A stretch of DNA of 64,000 nucleotides, taken from Fratercula arctica. Taxonomy: Eukaryota > Chordata > Aves > Charadriiformes > Alcidae. Made by a program: the position numbers and the translations under genes. The DNA lies in assembly GCA_947846985.1 (NCBI GenBank), contig CANTUZ010000007.1, positions 32,926,355-32,990,354 on the forward strand, read 5' to 3'. The number at the start of each line of letters is the position of its first letter. The first letter of the stretch is position 1. The notes under the pieces were generated by a model. The model was not told the DNA's origin and did not search any database. It saw only the letters and a list, made by a program, of their open reading frames with translations. Positions 31,601 to 55,000 of the stretch are shown piece by piece.

Positions 31601-34251
31601 ACTTGTGCTGAAGTCTGTTTTTAAGTAGAAGCTTAAAATGCAGAGGGTGGTTATAAAAGCAGGAAGTTTCTGAAGACTGGGTCATAGCAACACAGATAAA
31701 GATGCAGATTATTGGTCTCCAAACCACAACCCTTCAGTTTTATTCATATAAATATGCAGGCCAGTGCACCAAAGCCCATGATCTCTCTAAACTTGCCATA
31801 ATTTGGCTTTTGGCTAAACGACGCAGGCAGGATCACGCAGGCAATGACTATGTCAGTCTAAAGTACAGCTTCTGTTTCATATTCCTAGAAATTACTTCCT
31901 AAAATGGTCACAGGTTTTAATGCCTGATCCTTGTTTTTTTTCATTACCAGCCCTTTGCCCTCCTGGCTTTGTTGTACTGGTTAATTTAAAAGTACAGCTT
32001 TTGAACTGTTTGCATGGGCTTTTTTCTTTAAATATTTGCAGTATATTCTAAATATTTTGCAACAGAAGGGAAGGACAGAAAGGTGACTCAAGCGTGGAAA
32101 TAAGCTTTGAATCTCGAACACGTCTCTAATACTTCCCCTTTCTTTATAACGCACAAATTCTGCTGTCCTGGACATATGCCATCTGGAATTACATTCTGGC
32201 ACTGCAAGTTCTCATGCTCCCTCCTACCTCATCTTCTGCACCAAAAAATGGAGGAAAAGCAAGCAAGCAAGCGTAAAACCAGAGTACACCTTAGGAACTA
32301 CGGCTGCAGTTCTGCCCAAAACGATAGATCCTTATAACTGTGCTAAGCTTTTTATTTCAGATGACTACAGACTTCTTACATGATACTCTACTAGCCTATT
32401 ATATCACATAGTTGTAGTGGAGTTAGTCCTATTGGGTGTTCTTGGTCATTATTATTCATTTATTTTTATTTAAGGCTTGCTTAGTCCTTTATTCCTGAAT
32501 GCCCTCTTCTAACTGGGGATTAGCAAGTGTCAAACTGTCCCCTCTCCTCAGTCAGCATGGTATCTTACATTACTGTGGCTGTGGCTGCTCAAGTTACTGT
32601 GTTCATGCCACGCACCGTGACATTTCTCCTCTGGAGTTTTTACCCCTAGGAGGTGGCATGCAAGCTTTTTAAAATAAAGCCTTGTGCTAATGAATGAATC
32701 CATTTTCCGGGGAAAGTAATAGGTGAGGCAAAGATGTGGTTGTGGACTGCAGCTGAAAAGAGCCTCCCTTTCTGAGTCAGCATCAAGGAATTTAACTGTT
32801 TCCTTTAAAGAAAGCAGCACAGCACAAAGTAGACAGGGAGAAGGAAATAGATTGATTTCAGAACAGTTTAGTTACAGCTCTTGTGGATCTGGAGTAGCCC
32901 TTCCTTACCCAGAGTCCTTTAACATCAGCATTTGTTCACCTGCTGTTGTTTGTGCTTCAGGCTGTGTGGGTAAAAGCAGCTCTCAGCAGCCATGCTTGTG
33001 TGCAGGCAATCCCTGCTCCTGAGAGAGCTCTTTCGCTGAACTAAGCCTGTAAGAGGATCCAAAAACGGAGGACTCACAGACTCTGGGAAGGCTGGATTCA
33101 GGACTGATTTAGGATTTGACTCCTGGGCCTTGGGGGATGTTGTATCAGCATCGATATTCCCAGACATCCCTGCCCACTGGTGATACTGAGAGTGCCCTCC
33201 AGGTTCTCTGGTTTACAGGGACCCTGCTGGCTATTGCAAGTTCAGGCCTGTTTACTAATTTGCAGGAAGGACCCTTGGATACACTCCAGAGTTACTCTGC
33301 AGTCAATATTGAGACCATTACTGAACCTAATTTAATTTGATTTATATCTGTAGATGAAAAACTCCACTGACACACACCGATAAACTACGGTGATGCTTGC
33401 CTGGTCTTCTGCATCCTAATAGGTGACTTCACATATTATGTTTCACATCACCTATCAGTTTGTTCCCACTTTTGTCATTTCAGCTTTTATTGCTGTTGAG
33501 ATTGCCATAAAATTTGGATAAACTGATGTCTCTAACCTGTCTTGGAGGCCCATCCAGGCTTTTCCAAGCCTTCTAACAAGTCTTGCGCCAAGAGTCTCCT
33601 GCCCTAGAGCCCATGCAGGCTGCATGTTTTCATCCATGTGTGAGCAATGCATTAGTTTGGCTCTCTACGTATCTTTGCACTTTGTTTCTTGTAAGTGCAT
33701 GCTGTTTTCTTCTGTTTTGCCTGCACTTCACTTGCCTGTTTTAGGCTGTTCCTCTAAGTTTGGCTTTTCTGTCAGAAGAAAAAAAAAAAAAAGATTTTGT
33801 CAGGCACGCAGCTTGCCATCACCATTTTCTTAGCAGTGTCTGCATATGTAGTAGGTGTAGCAAAAAGCTAAACCTGCCAGCAAACAGAAAGGCCTAGCTA
33901 CCCTAAGGTAGGGTAAAAGTCAAAAGACCGTGAGCTCCATTTTCATACAACATAGTCCACTGCATTGCATATGTATACATACATTAGGTTAGGCAATTTT
34001 TTTACAAATCATACTTTTGGAAAGTGTATCCCTTTAAACAGTTGTTCTTTTCTCCAGTTGTCTTAAAAAATACGAATCTATCTAGGTCATTTAAAAATAT
34101 CTGGAGTTTTGCCTTTTAGTTGAGATGCCAGACCTGTGTATTGGCTGTGCAGGCGTCTGTCCTTCATTTGAGGGATCCCCACCAACTGACAGACATCCAA
34201 CATTTATGGATATTTTATCCTCAGATAAGACCCAGAACTAATAATTTGGAT

Positions 34252-34712
34252 CATACAATCACAGAATTGTATAGGCTGGAAGGGACCTTTAAGATCATCA
34301 AGTCCAACCGTTAACCTAACACTGCCAAGTCCACCACTAAACCATGTCCCTCAGCACCTTGTCTACCCATTTTTTAAATACCTCCAGGGATGGTGACTCA
34401 ACCACTTTCCTGGGCAGCCTGTTACGGTGTTACATAACCCTTTCGGTGAAGAAATTATTCCTAGTATCCAATCTAAACCTCCCTTGGCGCAACTTGAGGC
34501 CATTTCCTCTTGTCCTGTCGCCTGTTACGTGGGACAAGAGACTGATCCCCACCTCTCTACACCCTCCTTTCAGGTAGAGAGTGAGAAGGTCTCCCCTCAG
34601 CGTCCTTTTCTCCAGGCTGAACACCCCCAGCTCCCTCAGCCGCTCCTCACAAGACTTGTGCTCCAGACCCCTCACCGGCTCCATTGCCCTTCTCTGGACC
34701 CTCTCGTTCAGA
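34252..34712 (-). mobile_element. CR1 LINE 3' fragment, antisense
   Basis: About 460 nt, well preserved. From the left: ATCACAGAATTGTATAGG, the GGAAGGGACCTTTAAGATCA block, the CTGGGCAGCCTGTTAC block, TTTCCTCTTGTCCTGTCGCC, and the CTCCAGGCTGAACACCCCCA block ending CCCTTCTCTGGACC. All are reverse complements of the CR1 3' end. It is 5'-truncated as is usual, and lies about 250 nt before the PGK1 CpG island. Confidence 0.93.
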
Positions 34713-34969
34713 GACTGGAAACGAAAGAGGGCTCATTTCAGTGAAATCTGATAAGTACTTAAGGAGGCAACAAAACAAACGGCTGATTATTTCCAAAAGC
34801 TGGAAGAACAGTATTGCCGTGGGGCTGTGCAGGTTTACATTACCTGCAGGAACTGCTGTGCTGTGTTTTCCGGAAAAAAAAAATTTATATGCTGCTCTTG
34901 CAGATTTATTTTTAATTCTCCAATGAAATACATTTTTAAATTCGTGCCTGATCTGTGGCAGGCCCGGGC

Positions 34970-35253
34970 CCGACGGCGCGGTCGCGGCCTATACCCGCTC
35001 CAGCGCCTCAGAGGCGCCGAGCGGCTGCGTGCGGGACGTGACCGGGCCTCCGCGGGGGCGGGCGGGCCGCCGACGGGCAGGCGGCTCGACCAATAGCGAC
35101 GCTTGGCGGGCGGCGCAGGCCCAATCGTTGAGGGGCAAGGGCGGGGCGGGCTGGGTGCCGGCGGCGCTGGCCGTCGCTGCGGCAGAACGTGGGCGGCGGC
35201 GGAGTAGGGCAGAGTGGAGCTGAGTTGAGTGTTGGTCTGAGTCGGGAGCAACC
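34970..35253 (+). promoter_or_regulatory. PGK1: PGK1 promoter and 5' UTR within a CpG island
   Basis: The GC-rich, CpG-dense region starts sharply near 34.97 kb and runs past exon 1 to about 35.58 kb. No TATA box lies at a fitting place. GC boxes occur at 35054-35066 and 35139-35150 and CCAAT boxes at 35090-35094 and 35121-35125. RCGTG cores are at 35027-35031, 35036-35040 and 35187-35191; PGK1 is a classical hypoxia (HIF-1) target, so these are candidate response elements. The start site itself is not determined. Confidence 0.85.
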
Positions 35254-47688
<12,435 letters not shown>

Positions 47689-48130
47689 AGAACAGATTAT
47701 CGCCCCGCTTCCCGGTCCTGTGCACAGCCCCTGAGATTCAACACTTCAACGCTTCTGTATTTCAACTCTGCGACAGACAGATCACAGAATGTAAACCAAA
47801 ACTGGACAGGGTTTGAGTAGAAGACAGCAGAGATATTTTACGACTGCAGTTTACATGATGTGGATTTGTCCACTGTTACCCCACTTGAATTAATGTAGTG
47901 AGTTTAAACTGTTGTTGTGAACTTAGAGTGTATATATTTATATTTTGCCTTTTCAAAGAGGTTAATCCCTGTTAGACATGTCTGTTTCTCAGAAAGGAGT
48001 GCACTGCGTAGCTTCAATGTTCTTAGCAGGCATTTTCATCACTTGACACGGTTCAGAAACAAGAGCGGACTCCAGTTTTTTGGAGGCTGATTGTAATAGC
48101 TGCTGAATAAACATATTTAAAGTGCTGCCA
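47689..48130 (+). other. PGK1: PGK1 3' UTR
   Basis: About 440 nt from the stop to shortly after the polyadenylation signal, AT-rich in its second half. Length fits the common vertebrate PGK1 message. Confidence 0.8.
48106..48111 (+). terminator. PGK1: PGK1 polyadenylation signal
   Basis: AATAAA about 420 nt after the stop, followed by a GT-rich stretch (AGTGCTGCCAGTTTGCATAT). Cleavage probably falls near 48125-48135. Confidence 0.8.
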
Positions 48131-51060
48131 GTTTGCATATGGTCCTTCTTTCTGATGTTTAGAATGGTCTACATGAAAATATCTTCTTCTAGCATCAGGA
48201 GTCGGAGATATTTTTTCTTTTTGCACTACTTATAATATTTGTAAATATCCTTTTATTTTTATCCAGTGGATTTGTAAGCACCCAGTCATCATCAGAGTGA
48301 AATTTGTTGGTAAGGAAATAGTTACAGATACGCCTTTATATTAAAACTTCCATGCCATCAAGTATGAAACTTTGAATGTGCCAATCTAGTAAAAAAAGTG
48401 CAAATTTAAAAATTTTTATCTAGAGAACTTGCCTCGTTGTAGGCAACTAACGTATCTAATCTGAATATAGGGGAAACTTTGAAGACGAGAGGCAGGTAAA
48501 AATCTGAGTAATGGGAAACAGAACTGCAATGTGCCTCTGATCAAGCTTGGGGTCCTAAAAGCACTAAAATTAGCATACTAAACCCACACAGTTGGACAAT
48601 CAGGCGTGTGTGTGTGGCTTAAGCAAGTTGCAGAACTGCAAGTATTGTCAGTGGAGGACCACCAACATGGTGCAAATGTATAAAGCTGGGATTTCCATTT
48701 TGAGTGTCACGCATTGGCTCCTATGTTTGCTGCAGGACCTGAATGTGAGCACAGGGTGGCTCTAAACCAAACCCAGGATTATGCCAAACTCAGACTGGCT
48801 TCTGAGCATCCAAAAGTGTGTTCTGGATTATGTTAGCAGTCACGGCTCTGCTTGTAAGAGCCGTAAGAAGATGCAGTGCTGCAGCTGAACTGCTTGTGTA
48901 TCTTCCTGCTGGATCAGAGAAGAGAAAAGTAAGTGACGTAAAGCAGCAATTGCCTGTTTTTATTCCTTATGAATTCCCAGTGGTATTGTTAGGGTGCCTC
49001 CCAGGAGGTTTTGCATGGCCTGAATAGTATAAAGCAGCCAGGACAAACCATGGAGAGAATCTTTGAGGTAAGCAGTAAGCCACAACGCAGACTATGCTTT
49101 TAAGTTAATTTGTATGTATGTACATAATATTACCAAAACAAAATGAAAGCATGTGTTATAAACAGACACAGCCTATTTGCCAAATTTTACTCTGTCACAG
49201 GGGGATGCGAATTAAAACCCAATAATGCTGAAGTGTGTATAAAGCTGCGTATGGAATATATACTTATTACATTTTAAAGCTAAAAGTGACTATTGCAAAG
49301 AAAAGAAACTGTAAGTAATGCAAATGACTGCAGCACTGTGGTTTTCTCCTCCTCCTCCCCTCCTTTGTAAATCTCCCAAGCATTGTCTGATTACGCATGA
49401 ATGATGCAGATTTTTGCTAGGATTGCTTGCTCGCTGTTGCTCGTGTTTTCCAGGCAGGGGTGCGGACCTCCGACAGCTGCAGTAACGAGGCAAAGAAAGG
49501 AGCAAGCTTGTCGGCCACAAAAAGACTATGGATTTTGGAAATCCAGTACTACAAAAACAAATGCTCCACCATGTTTTATAACAGATCATTCTTGTCTGGC
49601 TCTGTCAAACAAGGCTCTGTGACAGTGCGGCCCATTTTAGTGTCACTCTTACACACCCCTGTGTTGCTGGATTCCCACGGAGCAATAACAGACTCTCCCT
49701 CCATAGCTCATTTCTTGGTGTTTACAGTGAAAGGCTGGTGTGCGGCCGCTACTTCTGCTGGGGTTTTCCCCCTCTTCATCGAAAGCCACAAAACAATGCT
49801 ATCTGTAATCAGATATGGCAAGGAGTATTAATGCCCCATAGACACAGATGTCTGCACTCCCTAACATTTTCCCACCTGGCTTTAGATGCTTGCTATTCAC
49901 ATCTTTAAAACGTCCTTCTGTTTCCACAGGGCTTGTTTTAATTAATGTAACGTTCAGGTGTGTGTGCCCTTAACACAGCAAACCTTGTACAGCAAGGCCA
50001 GAGAGATACTCAGCTTTACAGATTGTGCAGAAAAATGGATGAAACATCTCAATGTGAGGTAGCAGGAGCTGGACACTTGATGAGCAGCAGCTCATCGCTT
50101 GAGTGACAGAGTTTCCAGATATTTTCTTAAGCTTTCCCTATTAGTATTTTTTAGCACCTGGCTATTACAGTGATAAAATGCTCTTAAGGCATCTAGAGGT
50201 TCCTTCGCTCACTAAATTTGACATCTTCTTGACATCCTCTGGAGTCACACCCATCTTCCTAGATTATTTTTCCATGTGTTCTGACAACTTTTCTAGACAT
50301 GAATCTTGGATGGTTCTGCTTTTAGATTTTTATTGCTTTTGGTGAGAGGGGTTTTTGGGCAAGCAATGTTGCTTGTTAGAAACGTGTAAGACACTAGAAG
50401 ACAAAGCTGTCGCAGAAAGCTCATGATGTTATGAAGGTAATAGATTTAGCAGGTAAGTGGGTTGATAATAAGAGCCAGGTGAAATAAAAAATGAAGACCT
50501 TAAATCCTCATGGCTGAGATTATAAAAAATTTCAACATAAAAGACTTAAAATTTCTTGTCAACAAAATAAGCTCTTTTTAGGCCAAAATACATGAGCTTT
50601 CATACTGGTGTCTCCTTGCATAATTTACAATCTACTGTTAACTGTAGAAGGTAGAGAAAGTGTTTCCATGTTGTAAAATGTACTAGAAATGGTACTTGAA
50701 AAAGTTAGTTGTAAAAATGGCAGTCACCTTGTAGCACTGGTGACTCAGCCATGTGCAGGGCCATGAGCCCTGATGTGGCAGAGGGGGCCCAGGACATCCT
50801 TAATATTCACATCCTTAATATTTGTGTTTTTGGCTGGCATTAAAACGCCAAACCTTTTTGCTACAGCTCTGCCTTTCTGAGGAACAGGCCTCCTGTGGGC
50901 AGCGGCCATTTTGTGACGGTGGGGAAGGCACCCCCCTCTCTTGGAGGGAAGGATGGGTGTCTCCATCCCCTCTTTTTCTGTGCATTCCCCTTGATGCCTG
51001 CCTTCTTGCTGTCTGGGCCTCACAGCCCAGACGCTGCTTCACAGAGAACTTTTGCGCCTT
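48131..51060. other. Intergenic region after PGK1
   Basis: No gene recognised. Contains a 15-nt tandem duplication at 50794-50823 and, toward its right end, a YY1-like GCGGCCATTTTG at about 50902-50913. A 134-codon open frame at 49427 shows no domain, composition or splice context that would support a gene. Confidence 0.7.
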
Positions 51061-52030
51061 TAGCCCCCTATGTGTCCCAGGCCTGCTGAAGCGGAGCTGC
51101 CTCCATGGAGCACCCGCCTCGGCCACCTCTCCCCCATCGGCCGAGACGTGGGGACCTAAAAAACCCGACGGAGGCAGCTCGCTCCGGCTCCAGGGCCGCG
51201 CAGCGAGAGCTGTGCTCCCGCTCAGTGCCCGGGCGGTGAGGCCCGGCCCGGTGAGGCGGTGGCGGGGTGGGAGGACTACACTTCCCGGCCGCCTTTGCCG
51301 GCGCCTGCCCAGCGGGGGATGCCGGGTGCCGTAGTTGCAGCCGCCTGGTGAAAGTTAATAACTGAATCTGGGGTAGGCACTTCCCAGAGCTCCTCGGTGT
51401 CTCTCATTGCCATGCCGGCTTTGTCACCTCGGAGGGAAGAGGAGCAAGATGGATGAGCGGGCGGACGCTGGGGCAGGCGCCCGCGGGGTAAGGAGCGGGT
51501 GCGGAGGTAGGGGGAGGCTGGGGCCGCCGCTGTGAGGCCGGCTGGCTGAGGGGAGCGCGGCTGGCCGCTGCCCCGCCGGCCCCCCGCGACGAGGAGGGGG
51601 CTGCGGCCGCCCCGCCCGGCCGGCCGGGATGCCGGGCTCCGGGGGCAGGTGCAGCGCGGAGCGGCGCGGGGCTTCCCCCGCCGGAGGGGCTGCTGAGGCG
51701 GGGGCGCGCCGCGCCGGCTCCCGCCGAACGTCCGCGGTGGCCCCGGCCCTTCCCTCGGCTCCTGCCTGAGGGAAATGCCGGCCCACCCCCCGCGCTACCC
51801 CCGCCTCGCATCGCCCGGGTGGCGGGGGTCTCCCCTCAGAGCCTGGGGAAGGGGCTCCCGTCTCTCTCCGCCGCCCTCTCGGGGACCACCACCTTCCCCG
51901 GGGGAGGTGGGTGGGTGTGGGGCAGTTGGGGGGCTCAGCCCGCAAACCCCGGGACCGTGTCCCGTGTTTGGGGGTCGCTGCAGGCACCTTTGGTGGTGTC
52001 GGGGAAGCCTCCTCATGGGTGAGCGGCGAG
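51060..52030. promoter_or_regulatory. CpG island, probable promoter with ZNF143-like sites
   Basis: The sequence turns GC- and CpG-rich for about 950 nt. It holds two motifs like the ZNF143/STAF site, ACTACACTTCCCGGC at 51275-51289 and, in reverse, ATGCCGGGTGCCGTAGT at 51319-51335. There is no TATA box. ZNF143 sites mark housekeeping and often two-way promoters. A short possible first exon follows on the plus strand. The gene served is unknown and transcription in either direction is possible. Confidence 0.6.
51449..51487 (+). CDS. Possible short first coding exon, gene unknown
   Basis: An ATG in a strong context (A at -3, G at +4) opens 13 codons (MDERADAGAGARG) ending directly at a GTAAGG donor, in phase 0. 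It lies 110-170 nt downstream of the ZNF143-like pair. An upstream ATG at 51412 opens a 14-codon frame that overlaps this start. I do not recognise the product, and no second exon could be matched, so this may equally be 5' UTR or no gene at all. Confidence 0.3.
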
Positions 52031-55000
52031 GCGAGGAGAAGGCTTTGAGGGCTTGCGATGGAGGCTGTTTGATGGGTGTTATAGTGGGGACAGAGGGGTC
52101 GGTGTGAAGAATAGAGCAGAGAGGTCCCATCCCTTCCCAGGTCCATGTTCAAGTCTAGGTAATGAAGGGGGTGTTTTGCTACCTGTAGCCCTGCAGAGGA
52201 GGTCCAGGGCCTCTGCCCCTGCTGCAAGAGATGGTGCTTGCTCTGACCTCCTCTTCCTCCATAGTCCTCGTCCCCGCCAGCCCCACAGGGTGTCATCCGC
52301 CTCTGCCCAAACTCTGAATTAAGCAGAAATGACTCCAAATCCTCCTGCTTTGATTTGTGTGGGAACAAAATAGCGATCTGTGGGTGATAACCCCCAAAGG
52401 GTTAAAAACTTTGCGTTTTCATCCTTCCCTGGTGGATAGTGGGGATCCCACCAGCCCCTTGAGGCTCTGGGTTTAGCCATCCCCGCTACTGCTTCATGGT
52501 TTGCCCTCAGGTCAAAGATTATGTCTTTCATTAGCAGAATGATTCAGGTAGGCCCATAGATATTCACTGTGAGATTTACCACATGGTCGAAAGAGAAGCA
52601 CAAATCCCACCTGTCTCAATTCTGGGGTACTTTTTGAGGAAGGTGAGCGCTGGAAGGCCAGATCTTTACTGTGGAGGAGCTGCGGTGGACATGGGAACTT
52701 GGGTGACCTTAAACATCCTTTGCTTTTGCTTGTAAATAGCCAAGAACTGACTGAATTGCCAGCATAAGGTAGGATAGCGCAGGCTCCTGGGTGCTGTCTG
52801 ACTTCTCGTGACACTCCGGCCCTGCCTCTGGCCCTTGGCATCCCCACCTGGAGTCTCCCATTGTGAGATGCATAAAGAAGATCCCCATTCTGTTTTCAGG
52901 TTAAAATTTTCTGTGATAAATGATCCTCGGTTCATCCCTAATGAAGTATAAAATAGCAAATTCAATTTTAGTTCACTTTTCATTTTTATTCCACTTTTTA
53001 ATGATCATTTTTCATTAAGCATCTAATCCTGTCCTGGCATTTCTCATCAGTAAGGCTCAAGGTGCTTTACAAAAGAGGTAAAAATACGATTATTCCAATT
53101 ATCCTTATTAAGGCTTAGGTTTTGGGCAGCTTCTGCAGGTAATATAGGCCATAAATAATTAAGAGTACAATCTAATTAAAAGAAATCCCCAGTAGTAAAC
53201 CAAAGTGCCACACTGAAGAAGCCAGTCTTCAAAGGCACGGCCTTGTAACCTAATCTCCCTGACAGAACAGCATCCCATTAACCCGCAAATCTTCCCTCTC
53301 CTGACCTATCTGCCCCAGCAGCAGGTACTTCCATGTGCCTGTGCAGAACCCAAAGGAGGAAGAGGGTCAGGGAGTTTCAGTGACCAAAAGCACTCTGGAG
53401 AGTGTTCTCCTATTAAAGTCCATTATCTTGCCATTTGAATAAAGATCTCATGTTTGAAGCCTTACCAAAATGTACAGCCTGAACTGAGCAAAGTTAGGCG
53501 TAGAACTAGTTTAGTTTTTTAGCAGAAATAGTTATTGGAGTCCAGAAGATACAAAGAAGGTTGTGGCCTGGATCCAGTTTGTACATGACCTAAATAGAAT
53601 TCTGACCCCAAAACTTAGTCTGAATACCTTGTCAAATTTCATCAAAGTTGGATATGAACTTTCATGTTTGGGAGTTTAGGCTCTAGGTTGCTAGTGCTAA
53701 ACTGGATCTGTGTATCCTGACACCTGCATGTCCCCACTGGAAGCTGACTGTCTCAGGACTGCTGTTTATCTACATAATTCAGCAGTAGGGCTACATGGAT
53801 GAAATCCTTGTTCTCATTCCAAATACCTACTGTCACATATTACTTATTCTGTGGGAATGTTTTTGCTCCGATTTGTGGTTACGCAGTGTTCAGCGATGAC
53901 CTAATTGCAACATTCTCATTAGGCAGAGAATTTCTGAGTTTGGCTTTATAGTTCACCTTCTCAGTAAGTAAATCGTTGCTCCGTAACACCGTCTACCATC
54001 AGTACTGTCACTTTAGCCCAATGTTGTATGAGGGATCATAAGGCCCTTTGAAGCATGTATATCTACAACAGCTTCTCAAACTTTACCATTGTAATGTCTA
54101 ATTTAGCTCAGAGCAAGCATAGATCATCTTGTCAATGAAAATGCCCAAATCTGATGACCTGTAGCAGCTTTCTTACCACTAAAGAAACTGCACCTGTGTT
54201 AAGTCTGGTGTTGGGTAATATCCTTGAAAGTTGGCGATCTATGAGCAGCTACAAATAAAGCTGAAAAAGGCCAAACTGCCTTTCTGACTGTCTCGTGATG
54301 AGGCTTAATCTTGGCCAGGGAATGCTGGTGTAATTTTCAAATGTAACTCAAAGGGATGTTGATTGCAAGTTACGTTAATATGAGTCCCTAAGTCCCATAG
54401 GGTCTTGGAGAGACCTATATCTTGATGTATCTGCGCTGTAATTTCTTCATTTGTATTGTGTGAAACTGTAATTTAGTCTCTCATGCTGGAAGCTTTGACT
54501 AGTAAGGCATGGCTGAAGCACCGAGTAATGCTGGTGGTATACTGGAAATGTACCACAAATGATAGAGGGGAACCTAAAGAAATAAGGAAGCAGGGAGCAG
54601 AGACGTTTTGAGCAGCAGAAAGAGGGAGAGTGAGAACAGAAGAAAGCGGGGAGGGACAAAGGAATGAAAAATATAAAAGAAAAAGCAGGAAGAAAACTAA
54701 AACACCACCGTTGTAGGTGATGATTGGTGTGGTGTGGGTGAGGCTTTGCAATTGAACCAAGTTTCCCTAAGAACATTATCATATGCCACTTATGGCAGGG
54801 AGGAGAAGGGAAGAGGGTTCCTGGAGAATATCCACACAGTGAAGGCTTAGGTTTCTTCCCTCGCGCATTTGTAGAGCACTCACGTCTTTCCCTTACCCCA
54901 GGAGACATTCCCATTTCCTTTCATTTACCAGCGTTTGGAAGGCGGAAGGAGATGAGGCACTGTTGGGTTCCCTTATTAACTTAATCTGTGGGAAGCCCTA

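Larger units (their letters stand above)
25581..34251. other. Intergenic region between ATP7A and PGK1
   Basis: No gene recognised. It holds a MIR relic (25921-25985), an old CR1 (about 26045-26330), A runs near 26757 and 28364-28440, a T run near 29250, and short open frames without recognisable domains, apart from the finger-like motif at 28495-28560. Confidence 0.7.

Noticed and set aside
49427..49831. Plus-strand open frame of 134 codons
   Set aside because: No recognisable domain, no promoter or signal sequence, and no splice structure; length is within chance for intergenic DNA.
50822..51334. Plus-strand open frame of 170 codons leading into the CpG island
   Set aside because: Composition follows local GC content. 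It runs through the ZNF143-like promoter region, and no homology is apparent.
51424..52368. Long minus-strand open frame of 314 codons
   Set aside because: It lies in the CpG island, where stops are rare. It is dominated by Pro, Arg, Gly and Ala, and several other frames are open at the same place.
53020..53110. Possible SINE-like stretch with GGTGCTTTACAAAAG
   Set aside because: Only a short phrase resembles known repeats; too weak to assign to a family.
54447..54914. Minus-strand open frame of 155 codons
   Set aside because: It arises from a purine-rich tract on the plus strand, giving Ser/Phe/Pro-rich translation without any domain or splice context.
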